Positions 1-8,203 are shown, counted from the stretch's first letter. The stretch: DNA of 31,083 nucleotides from Verrucomicrobiota bacterium (GCA_003218785.1 QHOM01000042.1:1-31083), one strand, 5' to 3'. A program made the numbers and translations. The notes: generated from the sequence alone by a model not told the origin.

Positions 1-1
1 G

Positions 2-505
2 ACTCCACGACTTGTCATCTCCGTATCTGTCGGGTTGGTTTTTGGGCCCGCGTTGCCGCTATTTGCTGCCGGGGAACATCCAAGCCTCCCGCAGCAACAG
101 CCACTGCAACAGTTGCCACAAGGGACAACCACATCTCAGCAAGGCAGCGCCCAGACCATGGAGGTGAGCAGCGCCGATATCTCTGCCGGACTCAAAAAAT
201 ACATCGACAGCTACGCCCGGAAATCGGCTGACAAAAAGTTTCATGTGAGGTACCGCGGCAAAGATCTCCCGCTCGATTTGATCAAGGTCCATGACGATCG
301 CCTCTCGAGTGTTGGCGCGGGCAAATACTTTGCCTGTGTCGATATGAAGGGTACTGACGGCAGAATTTATGACATCGATTTCTTAATGGCCCTACGTCCT
401 GACAAGCTGAACGTTACCGAAACTTTCGTTCACAAGATCAACGGCAAGCCGCTCTACAACTGGAAAGAACAAGGCGGCGTGTGGAAGAGAGTGCGCGTTT
501 CTTAA
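2..505 (+). CDS. Secreted protein of unknown function, 5' end outside window
   Basis: The frame is open from the first bases, so the true start lies upstream. The first visible residues are hydrophobic and end in LPLFAAGE, which reads as the end of a signal peptide with cleavage after the AAG region; the protein is therefore probably exported. A Gln/Pro/Thr-rich linker follows (about 30 residues), then a compact domain of about 110 residues with the pieces KKYIDSYARKS, GKYFACVDMKG, YDIDFLMA and a C-terminal WKRVRVS. I do not recognise a named family; the domain looks like a small periplasmic alpha/beta fold. A TTG at 35 is an available start codon, but it would cut the signal peptide, so it is unlikely. 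The stop codon lies only 3 bases before a palindromic repeat. Confidence 0.6.
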   Translation, partial: TPRLVISVSVGLVFGPALPLFAAGEHPSLPQQQPLQQLPQGTTTSQQGSAQTMEVSSADISAGLKKYIDSYARKSADKKFHVRYRGKDLPLDLIKVHDDRLSSVGAGKYFACVDMKGTDGRIYDIDFLMALRPDKLNVTETFVHKINGKPLYNWKEQGGVWKRVRVS

Positions 506-508
506 ATT

Positions 509-570
509 GTAGAGCGTCTGTGTCAGACGCCAAAATCCAATCAAATCGGCCTTTCACAGAAACGCCCTAC
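509..570. repeat. GTAG...CTAC palindromic repeat, intergenic copy 1
   Basis: A 62-bp element starts GTAGAGCGTCTG, contains the inner palindrome GCGTCTGTGTCAGACGC, and ends ACGCCCTAC. The outer ends pair (TTGTAGaGCGT with ACGCcCTACAA). It has the same plan as the elements inside the E1-E2 gene at 16565 and 16940: GTAG, a small CTG...CAG hairpin, a variable middle, then CTAC. It sits directly after the stop of the upstream gene and could act as a terminator, but has no T-run. Confidence 0.65.
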
Positions 571-583
571 AAAAACGGATCTT

Positions 584-636
584 GTAGCCACGGCGCTGTG
601 CGCACAGCAGTGTACGCGCCACAGGCGCGTGGCTAC
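584..636. repeat. GTAG...CTAC palindromic repeat, intergenic copy 2
   Basis: A 53-bp element with ends GTAGCCACG and CGTGGCTAC that pair perfectly, and an inner hairpin around GCTGTGCGCACAGC. It lies 13 bp after copy 1 and 47 bp before metG. Same architecture as the other GTAG...CTAC elements, but a different sequence subtype. Transcribed, it would form a strong stem in the metG leader. Confidence 0.65.
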
Positions 637-683
637 AGTTGCGGTTGCGCGCAGCGTGCGAGTCCGGCACTTTCTGACAGGAA

Positions 684-2192
684 ATGCCGAAGACTTTTTT
701 TATCACTACGGCGATTTATTACACCAATTCGCCGCCGCACGTCGGGCACGCTTACGAGAAAGTGTTGGCCGATGTGATCGCGCGCTATCATCGACTCAAG
801 GGTGATAAAGTCTTTTTCCTAACTGGCGTCGATCAGCACGGCCAGAAAGTCCAGCAATCCGCTGCGAAAGCGGGTGTTCCTCCAGCTGAATTCGTCAAAG
901 GCATTACACAGAGGTTTGTCGATCTTGGGAAGATTCTCGACGTCAAGTACGACGAGTGGGCGGAGACCACGAGTGAGCGGCACAAGAAGGTTGTCCGGGG
1001 AATCTTGCAGCGGCTATTTGATGCGGGCCAAATCTACAAGGATAAACAGGCCGGTTATTACTCAGTTCGCCAGGAACAATTTCTGACTGACAAAGAACGC
1101 GGACCCGATGGCGAATTTGGTCCCGAGTGGGGACAGGTCGAATTTCGCGAGGAAGAAAATTATTACTTCCGACTCTACCAGCATAAAGAGTGGCTTTTGT
1201 CCTATATCGATAATCGTAAAGACGCGGTTATCCCGAATTTTCGTCAAATGGAATTGCGAAATGCCGTGGAGAAACTCAGCGGTGATCTCTGCATTTCGCG
1301 CCCGAAATCGCGGCTCGATTGGGGAATTGAGCTGCCGTTCGACAAGGATTTTGTCACTTATGTCTGGTTCGACGCCCTAACAAACTACATCAGCTTCGCC
1401 GATTACGACCCCAGTCTCTCAACTCTAAACTGCATTTACTGGCTGATCATGCTGCACGCCATTGGTTTCCCGGACGAAGCGATGCCGCAACTGCTCGTGC
1501 ACGGCTGGTGGAATCTCGGTGGTGCAAAGATGAGCAAGAGCGCGGGCAACGTTATCGATCCGTTTGTTCTCGTCGATAAGTACGGCGCCGACGCAGTTCG
1601 CTATTATTTGATGAGCGACATCGTCACCGGCAAAGACGCAGATTTTTCTGAGGAGCGTCTGGTCGAGCGTTACAATGCCGATCTCGCAAACTCGTTAGGT
1701 AATTTGCTCAATCGAACACTTAACATGATCTACCGATATCGCGATGGCAAAGTGAAGCGTGGCAAAGAATGGGAACAGCATCCGATCGTTCCAAGTCGGC
1801 TAACTCTGAGTGACCTCACTCCTATTACAAATTCCCTTTTGGGGTGTCAACCAGGTGAAGCGTTGCAATCGATTTGGGGGATAATTTGGGGTTGCAATCA
1901 GTTTGTCGAAGCGAGTTCGCCTTGGACATTAGCGAAGAATCCTCAAAAGGAGCAACAGCTTGATACCGTTCTCTACCATTTTGCAGACGTGCTTCGCATC
2001 ATCACGATTTTGATTTCGCCGGTATTGCCGAAGGCGGCACATCGAATTTTTGATCAATTGAATTGGAAGATGGAATTGAGCGGGAAAGACGAGCGGTTCT
2101 CACTCAAAGATGCTGGATGGGGCGGTTTGCCGGATGGCCATGTCGTCGGCAAGCCGGTGCCGTTGTTCCCGAGAATTGAGGTAGCTGGTTAA
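684..2192 (+). CDS. metG: Methionyl-tRNA synthetase with an internal in-frame gap
   Basis: Class I aminoacyl-tRNA synthetase that charges tRNA-Met in the cytoplasm. The HIGH-type motif is HVGH at residues 19-22 and the KMSKS motif is at 282-286, followed by SAGNVIDP. The tRNA-binding helical part continues to residue 502, without a C-terminal EMAP-type dimer domain. The zinc-knuckle cysteines common in the family are absent: the matching stretch reads YYSVRQEQFL, as in zinc-free short forms. Odd: after VWFDALTNYISFADYDP the chain jumps near residue 249 (base about 1430) to CIYWLIMLHAIGF. The conserved block with GKDI and the following His, normally just before this Tyr-Trp, is missing, roughly 20-30 residues. 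Frame is kept. If real, the enzyme should be impaired; an assembly deletion is quite possible. Identity is certain, integrity doubtful. Confidence 0.95.
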   Translation: MPKTFFITTAIYYTNSPPHVGHAYEKVLADVIARYHRLKGDKVFFLTGVDQHGQKVQQSAAKAGVPPAEFVKGITQRFVDLGKILDVKYDEWAETTSERHKKVVRGILQRLFDAGQIYKDKQAGYYSVRQEQFLTDKERGPDGEFGPEWGQVEFREEENYYFRLYQHKEWLLSYIDNRKDAVIPNFRQMELRNAVEKLSGDLCISRPKSRLDWGIELPFDKDFVTYVWFDALTNYISFADYDPSLSTLNCIYWLIMLHAIGFPDEAMPQLLVHGWWNLGGAKMSKSAGNVIDPFVLVDKYGADAVRYYLMSDIVTGKDADFSEERLVERYNADLANSLGNLLNRTLNMIYRYRDGKVKRGKEWEQHPIVPSRLTLSDLTPITNSLLGCQPGEALQSIWGIIWGCNQFVEASSPWTLAKNPQKEQQLDTVLYHFADVLRIITILISPVLPKAAHRIFDQLNWKMELSGKDERFSLKDAGWGGLPDGHVVGKPVPLFPRIEVAG

Positions 2193-2193
2193 T

Positions 2194-2267
2194 CACGAAG
2201 CACCCGAAACAAACACGAAGTCGACGTTTTTCCTAAGTTCTTCGGGAGCTTCGTGTCCTTCGTAGTG
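2194..2267. terminator. Inverted repeat between convergent genes, possible two-way terminator
   Basis: The arms CACGAAGCACCCGAA (2194-2208) and TTCGGGAGCTTCGTG (2241-2255) pair in 14 of 15 positions around a 32-base loop; a further CTTCGTAGTG follows. It fills the gap between the ends of metG and folC, so a bidirectional terminator is plausible. No clear T-run follows, so it may instead be a dispersed repeat that happens to sit there. Confidence 0.45.
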
Positions 2268-2279
2268 GCGAGAAATCAA

Positions 2280-3542
2280 TCACTGTGCACATTCTTCGAA
2301 AGCGGCGGGTTTGCCTCGCAGGTGTGCGAACGTTTCTCCGGCGAAATGCAGTGAGCCTGTGATGAGAACAGGTTGCGGTTTGGCGCCCGCGAGCTCCAGC
2401 GCGTCACCAATCGATCCCGTCATGGAGTAGGGGAGTAATGGAGTAATGGTAGACAATACCTTTGCCAGCTCATCCGGCGGAGCAGCGCGCTCACTGCGGA
2501 TTTTCGGCAGGAATACGTAATCGCTGATCGGGGCGAGCGCTTCGCAGATGCCGCGCAAATCTTTGTCGGAAAGAATTGCAAGAACAAGCGTCGCGCGCTG
2601 ATCACCAAAAATTTCGCGCCAGGTGTCGGCGAGAACGCGGGCGGAGGCTGGATTGTGCGCGCCATCGATAATTGTGCGTTCGTCCCACCGTTGAAAACGC
2701 GCCGGCCAATCGAGCGTGGCAAGTCCTCGAGCAATTGCCGCATCGTCAATTTTGATTTTGCCGGCCCGGATGGCCGCGACCGCAAGAGCGGCATTTTGCC
2801 TTTGATGAGACCCCGCGAGAGCGATCGGCGTCTTGTCATAAGACGCAGCCACGAACTCGATTGGCGTTTCACATTCGGCAGCCCGCGCACGGATCACTTC
2901 TTCCGCTTCCGGTCTCTGCGGAGCGCAAATAACCGGAACCTTCGGCTTCATAATCCCAGCTTTTTCGGTCGCGATTTCTCGAAGCGACCGGCCCAGCCAT
3001 TGTTCGTGATCGAAATCGATCGACGTAATGACCGAGACATCTGATTGGACGGCGTTCGTCGCGTCGAGCCGGCCACCCATGCCGGTCTCGAGGACGACGA
3101 TGTCGATCTTTTCTTCAGAAAAATGTTTCAGAGCGAGCGCGGTAATGATTTCAAAAAACGTCGGATGAGGGTTCCAATCGGCAACGAGATCGCGAATTGT
3201 CGTAAGGCCGCTAGCGACAGCACCCTCGGAAATCATTGCGCCGTTCACACGAACACGCTCACGAAACGTCACGAGGTGAGGAGATGTAAACAGGCCGCTG
3301 TGGTATCCTTGTGCGCGTAAGATTGAATCGATCATAGCGCAAACGGAGCCTTTGCCGTTCGTCCCAGCGACGTGAATGACTCGGCTTCCGCGAAGGTCGA
3401 TATGCAGCTCAGCGATAAGTCGCCGAATATTTTCCAGGCCAAGCTTGATCCCGAAGCGCTGAAGGCCATAGAGCCAGGCGAGCGCCTCTTTGTATGGTAG
3501 AGGAGGTCGCGGCATTTCCCGCCTTGGCGGGACCAGGTTCAC
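2280..3542 (-). CDS. folC: Folylpolyglutamate / dihydrofolate synthase
   Basis: ATP-dependent ligase that adds glutamate to dihydropteroate and tetrahydrofolate. The P-loop HVAGTNGKGS is at about residues 57-66, followed by the SPHL motif and a Mur-ligase type central domain with TGMGGRLDATNAV and SIDFDHEQWLG; IDGAHNP marks the start of the C-terminal domain. Length of 420 is usual. The GTG start overlaps the accD stop as GTGA, suggesting translational coupling; an ATG nine codons further in (3515) is an alternative. Near the C-terminus, an in-frame tract of an 8-bp repeat (2422-2449) encodes ITPLLPYSM, which looks like inserted sequence rather than family core. It is the last gene of the minus-strand block CPBP-comF-accD-folC. 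Confidence 0.95.
   Translation of the reverse strand: MNLVPPRREMPRPPLPYKEALAWLYGLQRFGIKLGLENIRRLIAELHIDLRGSRVIHVAGTNGKGSVCAMIDSILRAQGYHSGLFTSPHLVTFRERVRVNGAMISEGAVASGLTTIRDLVADWNPHPTFFEIITALALKHFSEEKIDIVVLETGMGGRLDATNAVQSDVSVITSIDFDHEQWLGRSLREIATEKAGIMKPKVPVICAPQRPEAEEVIRARAAECETPIEFVAASYDKTPIALAGSHQRQNAALAVAAIRAGKIKIDDAAIARGLATLDWPARFQRWDERTIIDGAHNPASARVLADTWREIFGDQRATLVLAILSDKDLRGICEALAPISDYVFLPKIRSERAAPPDELAKVLSTITPLLPYSMTGSIGDALELAGAKPQPVLITGSLHFAGETFAHLRGKPAAFEECAQ
2422..2449. repeat. Octanucleotide tandem repeat inside folC
   Basis: About 3.5 copies of ATGGAGTA (second copy GGGGAGTA) in the 3' third of folC. Read on the minus strand they encode ITPLLPYSM in frame. An 8-bp unit changes frame when copy number changes, so slippage here would truncate or alter the last ~40 residues. 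Confidence 0.7.
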
Positions 3543-4384
3543 GGCGCGACGGCGAAGTAGCTGAGCAATCGGCTGATCTGCTCGCGCATTTTCTTGCGGT
3601 GCACGATCATGTCGATCAAACCGTGTTCCTGAAGAAACTCGGCGGTCTGAAATCGTTCCGGCAAATCCTGATGCGTAGTTTCTTTGATTACGCGGGGTCC
3701 AGCGAAGCCGATCATGCTTTTTGGTTCAGCGATAATGACATCACCTAACGAAGCGAAGCTGGCCATAACGCCAGCGGTAGTGGGATTTGTGAGAATAGAA
3801 ATGTAAGGAAGCTGCTCTTGGGCATGGCGCGCGAGCGCCCCAGCCGTTTTGGCCATCTGCATCAAGCTCAACATTCCTTCATACATGCGCGCTCCGCCGG
3901 AAGCGGCGACGATGATCACGGGAGAGCGTTCGGCAGTTCCATATTCAATCGCGCGCGTAATTCTCTCACCAACGACCGAGCCCATCGTTGCAGCGAGAAA
4001 GTCGAAATCCATGACTGCGATGGCGACCTTATATCCGTCAAGAATTCCGTATCCGCTGATCACCGCGTCGAAGAGGCCGGTGCTTTCCTGATATTTTTTG
4101 AGGCGATCTTCGTAGCTGGCCATTCCTTGAAAACGCAAAATGTCGACGGATCGCAGGTCGGCATCCATTTCTACGAAAGTGTCCGGATCGAGCAGATTCT
4201 CGATGCGCTCCTTGGCCGATTGTGCAAAGTGATAATCGCAGCGCGGACAAACGCGCTGGTTTTGCGCTAGCTCGATTTCCGGCACCACCTCCGAACAGCC
4301 AGGACATTTTTGAAAGAGACCCTGCGGGATTTCGCGCTTCTTGCGATTTTGCGCTTTGATTGCTGGTTTTTTGAAAATGGCCAT
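3539..4384 (-). CDS. accD: Acetyl-CoA carboxylase carboxyltransferase subunit beta
   Basis: Beta half of the carboxyltransferase that moves CO2 from carboxybiotin to acetyl-CoA, the first step of fatty acid synthesis; it works with AccA, which is not in this window. The N-terminal zinc ribbon is clear: C27-P-G-C30 and C46-P-R-C49. The crotonase-like core follows, with VAIAVMDFDFLAATMGSVVGE and the acyl-CoA site GGARMYEGMLSLMQM. I start at the ATG at 4384 (MAIFKK), giving 281 residues, the normal length; the frame is open further upstream to 4456, but that would run into the comF coding end. The start lies 5 bp after the comF stop. The end overlaps the folC start by 4 bases. Confidence 0.97.
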   Translation of the reverse strand: MAIFKKPAIKAQNRKKREIPQGLFQKCPGCSEVVPEIELAQNQRVCPRCDYHFAQSAKERIENLLDPDTFVEMDADLRSVDILRFQGMASYEDRLKKYQESTGLFDAVISGYGILDGYKVAIAVMDFDFLAATMGSVVGERITRAIEYGTAERSPVIIVAASGGARMYEGMLSLMQMAKTAGALARHAQEQLPYISILTNPTTAGVMASFASLGDVIIAEPKSMIGFAGPRVIKETTHQDLPERFQTAEFLQEHGLIDMIVHRKKMREQISRLLSYFAVAP

Positions 4385-4389
4385 GGGAA

Positions 4390-5002
4390 TTATGCGCGTG
4401 CGGCTGTGGCCGCATAAACCGAGTTCGCGCCCGCGCGTTTTAAAACACGCGCGCACTCACTCAGCGTAGAGCCTGTTGTCAGGACGTCATCGATTAATAA
4501 CACGCGCAACCCTCGCACGTTCATGTTTTTTCGTAAACGAAACGCATTATGCAAATTTTCCATGCGCCCGGCGCGATCGAGCGCAGTTTGTGTGGTCGTA
4601 TAGCGAATGCGCTCGAGCGCCGGTTTGGACTGGATTGGTATCTCTGTACTTAGCAATTCTGCGAGCAAGGTCGCCTGATTAAAACCCCGCTCTCGCTGTC
4701 GGGTTGGATGCAATGGCACAGGGATAATAATGTCGAATCGACGGCCGCGGAGCCGTTCGTCATCCAAAGCCGCATAAAGCCAGCGTGCCATGAGATGACG
4801 CCGGTAAATCTGACGCCCGTACTTAAAGTCATGAACGATCTGGCGGCTGGCAGAACGGCGCGATAATGCGGGCAGTTTTTGCTTCGCACTGATGGCAAAG
4901 ATATTCACCGGCTCGGACATTTGCGCCGCAGATGGTGCAAACCGGCGGATAGAGAAGCGATACGATCGCACCTACTCCATCAAGCTTTGGGAGCGCGACC
5001 AT
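4390..5002 (-). pseudogene. comF: ComF-type phosphoribosyltransferase, split by internal deletion and frameshift
   Basis: Two frames together read as a ComF protein. The first, from the ATG at 5002, gives a 57-residue piece with YPPVCTICGANV and LCHQCEAK (first zinc site), then ends at a stop at 4829. The second frame carries the phosphoribosyltransferase domain: RQIVHDFKYGR, IIPVPLHPTRQRERGFNQA and the PRPP loop LLIDDVLTTGST. Between APFC of the first frame and RQIVHDFKYG of the second, the family normally has about 35-40 residues including a second Cys-X2-Cys pair; these are gone and the frame has changed at about 4845-4860. The second frame is open from 4971, and an ATG at 4920 could restart the enzymatic half alone. 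ComF is linked to DNA uptake in competent bacteria. Its start overlaps the CPBP gene end by 23 bases. Either a real pseudogene or an assembly deletion. Confidence 0.8.
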
Positions 5003-5861
5003 ATTTCAACCAGGCTCGCATTATTACCCACGTCAAGCCGGTCACGCCAAGCGGCACAATGCCCACGAGCAGATTTTCTCCCAACCATGGGAGAGCAAGA
5101 GTCTCTTGACGGGCCACCCGATTGAACGTGCCGCTTGCAAAAATCCAGCCGGCATGCAGACCAATTGGCAGCCATAACGAGCGAGTCAGCACGCGCGCAT
5201 CGGCCAGAATCCAGCCGATTAGAAATAATGTTGCGAATGCCGAGACCAACATCGTCGCATTGCCAAACTGGCCAAATGAATGGGCAATGGAATTCAAGCC
5301 CGAGGCCCATGTCACAATTGTGGATGTGCGCTCTGGTGCCTTTAGAAAATGGATAACGGAAAAGATGGCCGATGTCGCAAGGATCGACATGTACTGCCGT
5401 CCAGTTTTTAGCAGAACGCCAAGGACGATCCCTCGAAAAAAAGCTTCTTCGATAAGCGGAACAGCTATTGCGGCCCCGAGCATCTTGCTAAATCGAACCC
5501 AGGCAAAGCTGTGCCGAAACGCGTACACATCCAACGCGATAAGCAAAGCACCGCAGCAGAGCAGGGGAATGGCCGAGAGAAGGATTCCCGCAAAAACATC
5601 GCGGCTCGAGCGGGGATTGGGCGCAATTCCCAAATCAACCATGCTTCGCACATTGCTGACTCGAAGAAACGGCCAAAGTAGTACCGCAGCAGCGATCAGG
5701 ATTGCGCGATGAAAAAATGTTTCGAAATCGAATTTTGCCAGGAAAGGAAACAAGCCCTGCGCTGCAAGGGATTGGCCGACCCAAAACAGAAATGGAGCGA
5801 GGAGCGCTCCAATGAGAATGGTCGCGGCAAAATAGGCCGCCAGTCTAGCTGCGTCTTTCAA
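4980..5861 (-). CDS. CPBP family intramembrane metalloprotease (Abi/Rce1-like)
   Basis: Multi-pass membrane protein of 293 residues with about eight hydrophobic segments. The family's catalytic motifs are all visible: EEAFFRG (EExxxR), FSVIHF (the first His motif) and LHAGWIF near the C-terminus (second His). Members cleave or bind prenylated or otherwise membrane-bound peptides; some protect against self-made bacteriocins. The specific substrate cannot be read from sequence. It is the first gene of the minus-strand group and overlaps the start of comF. It is divergent from the small gene at 5888 with only 26 bp between starts, so the promoters of both directions must overlap coding DNA or be very compact. 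Confidence 0.9.
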   Translation of the reverse strand: MKDAARLAAYFAATILIGALLAPFLFWVGQSLAAQGLFPFLAKFDFETFFHRAILIAAAVLLWPFLRVSNVRSMVDLGIAPNPRSSRDVFAGILLSAIPLLCCGALLIALDVYAFRHSFAWVRFSKMLGAAIAVPLIEEAFFRGIVLGVLLKTGRQYMSILATSAIFSVIHFLKAPERTSTIVTWASGLNSIAHSFGQFGNATMLVSAFATLFLIGWILADARVLTRSLWLPIGLHAGWIFASGTFNRVARQETLALPWLGENLLVGIVPLGVTGLTWVIMRAWLKYGRAPKA

Positions 5862-5887
5862 GCCTGCTAATGTAAGGTTTTACAGCA

Positions 5888-6157
5888 ATGCCGAGTCAAC
5901 ATATATGGACGGAGAAAGATCGACACGGGAAAAAGCGCGAAGTGCGCGCCACGAAATTCGGCGGCGTGTGGCGTTTCCAATCGAAAATTGCTGGTGAAAC
6001 TGAATGGACCTACTACAATTTTCCACTTCTCCAGGATTTGCTCAGCTTGAAGGGGATCGTTGTCCGAAAATATCAGCGACGACGCGCGTCAATCGAAGAT
6101 GTTGCCTCGATTGACAAATTAATTGAGGAGCAATGCAGCAATTCGAAGCGTTCATGA
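5888..6157 (+). CDS. Small conserved-looking protein of unknown function
   Basis: An 89-residue soluble, basic protein beginning MPSQHIWTEKDRHGKKREVRA, with an aromatic middle (WRFQSKIAG, WTYYNFPLL) and a Lys/Arg-rich helix-like end. No signal peptide or membrane segment. It has no family I can name. The coding character, the ATG start and the 25-bp overlap with bioA support a true gene. The overlap suggests it is co-transcribed with bioA, tlyA and nadK. Confidence 0.65.
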   Translation: MPSQHIWTEKDRHGKKREVRATKFGGVWRFQSKIAGETEWTYYNFPLLQDLLSLKGIVVRKYQRRRASIEDVASIDKLIEEQCSNSKRS

Positions 6158-7485
6158 CTAAGTGGAAGACCGAAGCACTGATCGACTGGGACAAGCGGTT
6201 CGCTTGGCATCCATTCACCGATATGCGTGAATGGTGCGCTCCTGCGAATGAGCCGCTGGTTTTGGTCGAGGGGCGCGGTGCTTTGCTGCGTGACAGCCGG
6301 GGCCGCGAATACATCGACGGCAATTCATCGATCTGGACGAACATCCACGGCCATAACCATCCGCACATCAATGCGGCAATCCGCCGGCAACTTGATCGTG
6401 TAGCGCACACTTCATTTCTCGGCTTCACCAACCCTGCTGCGATCGAACTCGCGCGTGCGATCGTCGATCTTTTTCCGAAGGACTCATTGAGCAGAGTCTT
6501 TTTCTCCGACGATGGTTCGACCGGAATCGAGGTCTCCTTAAGGATCGCCGATCAGTATTGGCAGCTCCGACATTCGAGAAAGCATCAGTTCACTGCTTTC
6601 AAAAGCGGTTATCACGGTGATACAGCGGGCGCGGCGAGCTTGGGAGCAGCAGCCATGTTTCAAATTGCGCCTTCGCATTGGAATTTCCCAGCCATTCAGA
6701 TGCCAGGCGTCAAGGCATTGGAGGGCATTTCACCAACCGAGGTAGCAAAGATTGCAGCCGTGGTGATCGAGCCGCTGATTCAGGGAGCGGCCGGGATGCG
6801 CCTTTGGCCGGTCGGCACCTTTCGGGCCGTTCGGGAGTGGTGCGATCGCACCGATACGCTGCTTATTGCCGACGAGGTCATGACCGGTTTTGGGAGAACG
6901 GGTCGGATGTTTGCTATTGAACACGAAGAAGTAGTTCCAGATATAATGGTTCTAGCTAAAAGCTTGAGTAGCTGGGATCTTCCGATTGCTATTACTTTAG
7001 TATCGGGAAAAATATTTTCATTTTTCGATGGGTCGGTTGCCGACGGTAAAGCGCTTGCATGCGGGCATAGCTATACGGGAAACGCGCTTGGATGCGCTGC
7101 GGCCAAAGCCAGCCTCGAGGTTTTTGAAAACGAGCGGGTCTTGGAAGCTTTACAGCCCAAAATCCGGCATTTAACGGGGAGGCTCAGCAAACTGGGGGAG
7201 CTTCCTGGTGTGCTCGAAGTGCGGCAGCGCGGTTTTATTGCGGGAATAGAGATCGAAGAAGCGCCACAGCAGGGGATACCAAGTTTTGCCGCAGAGGTCT
7301 GTATGGAAGCTCGGCGGCACGGGCTCCTCACAAGACCGGTCAGGAACGTCATCGTGCTGATGCCGCCACTGTGTACGACCGCTGCTCAGTTAAGGCAAGC
7401 TGTAGAAGCGCTTAGCGCATCAATCATGGGACTCGGGCGCCGCAGGTCAACCAGGACGAAAAATGTCGAAAAGGTTACGACTTGA
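6133..7485 (+). CDS. bioA: Adenosylmethionine-8-amino-7-oxononanoate aminotransferase
   Basis: PLP enzyme of biotin synthesis that makes 7,8-diaminopelargonate from KAPA using S-adenosylmethionine as amino donor. Typical BioA pieces: WHPFTDM near the N-terminus, SSIWTNIHGHNHP, SDDGSTGIEVS, YHGDTAGA, LLIADEVMTGFGRTG with the cofactor Asp at 247, and Lys276 in VLAKSL as the likely PLP lysine. The C-terminal RPVRNVIVLMPP is also family-like. Odd: the stretch around the PLP lysine (about 6928-7035) is AT-rich and lacks the usual Gly-Gly after the lysine (it reads AKSLSSWDLP). GAGGAG lies just ahead of the ATG. No other biotin gene is in the window. It overlaps the gene before by 25 bp and tlyA by 23 bp. 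Confidence 0.92.
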   Translation: MQQFEAFMTKWKTEALIDWDKRFAWHPFTDMREWCAPANEPLVLVEGRGALLRDSRGREYIDGNSSIWTNIHGHNHPHINAAIRRQLDRVAHTSFLGFTNPAAIELARAIVDLFPKDSLSRVFFSDDGSTGIEVSLRIADQYWQLRHSRKHQFTAFKSGYHGDTAGAASLGAAAMFQIAPSHWNFPAIQMPGVKALEGISPTEVAKIAAVVIEPLIQGAAGMRLWPVGTFRAVREWCDRTDTLLIADEVMTGFGRTGRMFAIEHEEVVPDIMVLAKSLSSWDLPIAITLVSGKIFSFFDGSVADGKALACGHSYTGNALGCAAAKASLEVFENERVLEALQPKIRHLTGRLSKLGELPGVLEVRQRGFIAGIEIEEAPQQGIPSFAAEVCMEARRHGLLTRPVRNVIVLMPPLCTTAAQLRQAVEALSASIMGLGRRRSTRTKNVEKVTT

Positions 7486-8203
7486 TCAACTACTCGTGGA
7501 GAAGGGTTTATTCGCCAGCCGCGAGCAGGCGCAACGCGCGGTGATGGCTGGCGAGGTTAAGGTCGGCACTCGGATCGCGGCAAAACCATCTCAGCTTCTC
7601 GGACCAGAGACAGCGATCACAGTGAGGCCTACGCAAAAATATGTCGGGCGGGGCGCGTTGAAGCTCGAAAGCGCTCTCGATCATTTCAACATCGACGTGC
7701 AGGGAAGGATTGCGCTGGATATCGGCGCATCCACTGGCGGTTTTACGGATTGCCTGCTGCAGCGTGGCGCCGCAAAGGTTTACGCCGTCGACGTCGGGCA
7801 TGGCCAACTTGACTGGAAACTTCGGAACCATCCCCATGTGATCGTCCTGGAAAAATTGAATGCGCGATTTCTCTCACGCGAGCATATTCCTAAACTTGTC
7901 GATCTTTGCGTGATTGATGTCTCATTTATTTCGCTGACTTTAATCTTGCCGAACGCGTTCGACTTGATAACTCCAAGGGCTATAATTCTGGCGCTGATCA
8001 AACCGCAATTCGAATTGCAACGTGCGGATGTTGGGAAGGGCGGGGTCATCCGCGATCCAGAGTTGCAGCAAAAGGCGCAAGACAAGATCGTTGCCTTTGT
8101 GACCAGTCTTGGCCATGTGGTGACCGGAATCGTTCCGTCTGTTATTAAAGGCACGGACGGTAATCAGGAATTTTTTGCATGCCTCCAAAAACGATCGGGT
8201 TAA
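7463..8203 (+). CDS. tlyA: TlyA-family rRNA 2'-O-methyltransferase
   Basis: 246 residues, the usual length. An S4 RNA-binding domain fills the first 65 residues (RLDQLLVEKGLFASREQAQR). A FtsJ-type methyltransferase domain follows, with the SAM motif LDIGASTGGFTDCLL and catalytic candidates K in GRGALKLES, D in CVIDVSF and K in LIKPQFE. In mycobacteria TlyA methylates ribosomal RNA cytidines in both subunits; the old label 'hemolysin' is not supported by these domains. The start ATG lies inside the end of bioA and the stop inside the start of nadK, so the three are very likely one transcript. Confidence 0.93.
   Translation: MSKRLRLDQLLVEKGLFASREQAQRAVMAGEVKVGTRIAAKPSQLLGPETAITVRPTQKYVGRGALKLESALDHFNIDVQGRIALDIGASTGGFTDCLLQRGAAKVYAVDVGHGQLDWKLRNHPHVIVLEKLNARFLSREHIPKLVDLCVIDVSFISLTLILPNAFDLITPRAIILALIKPQFELQRADVGKGGVIRDPELQQKAQDKIVAFVTSLGHVVTGIVPSVIKGTDGNQEFFACLQKRSG

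Noticed and set aside
4829..4971. Programmed ribosomal frameshift in comF
   Set aside because: A frameshift alone would not restore the missing second zinc pair, and no slippery site with a downstream stem is evident.
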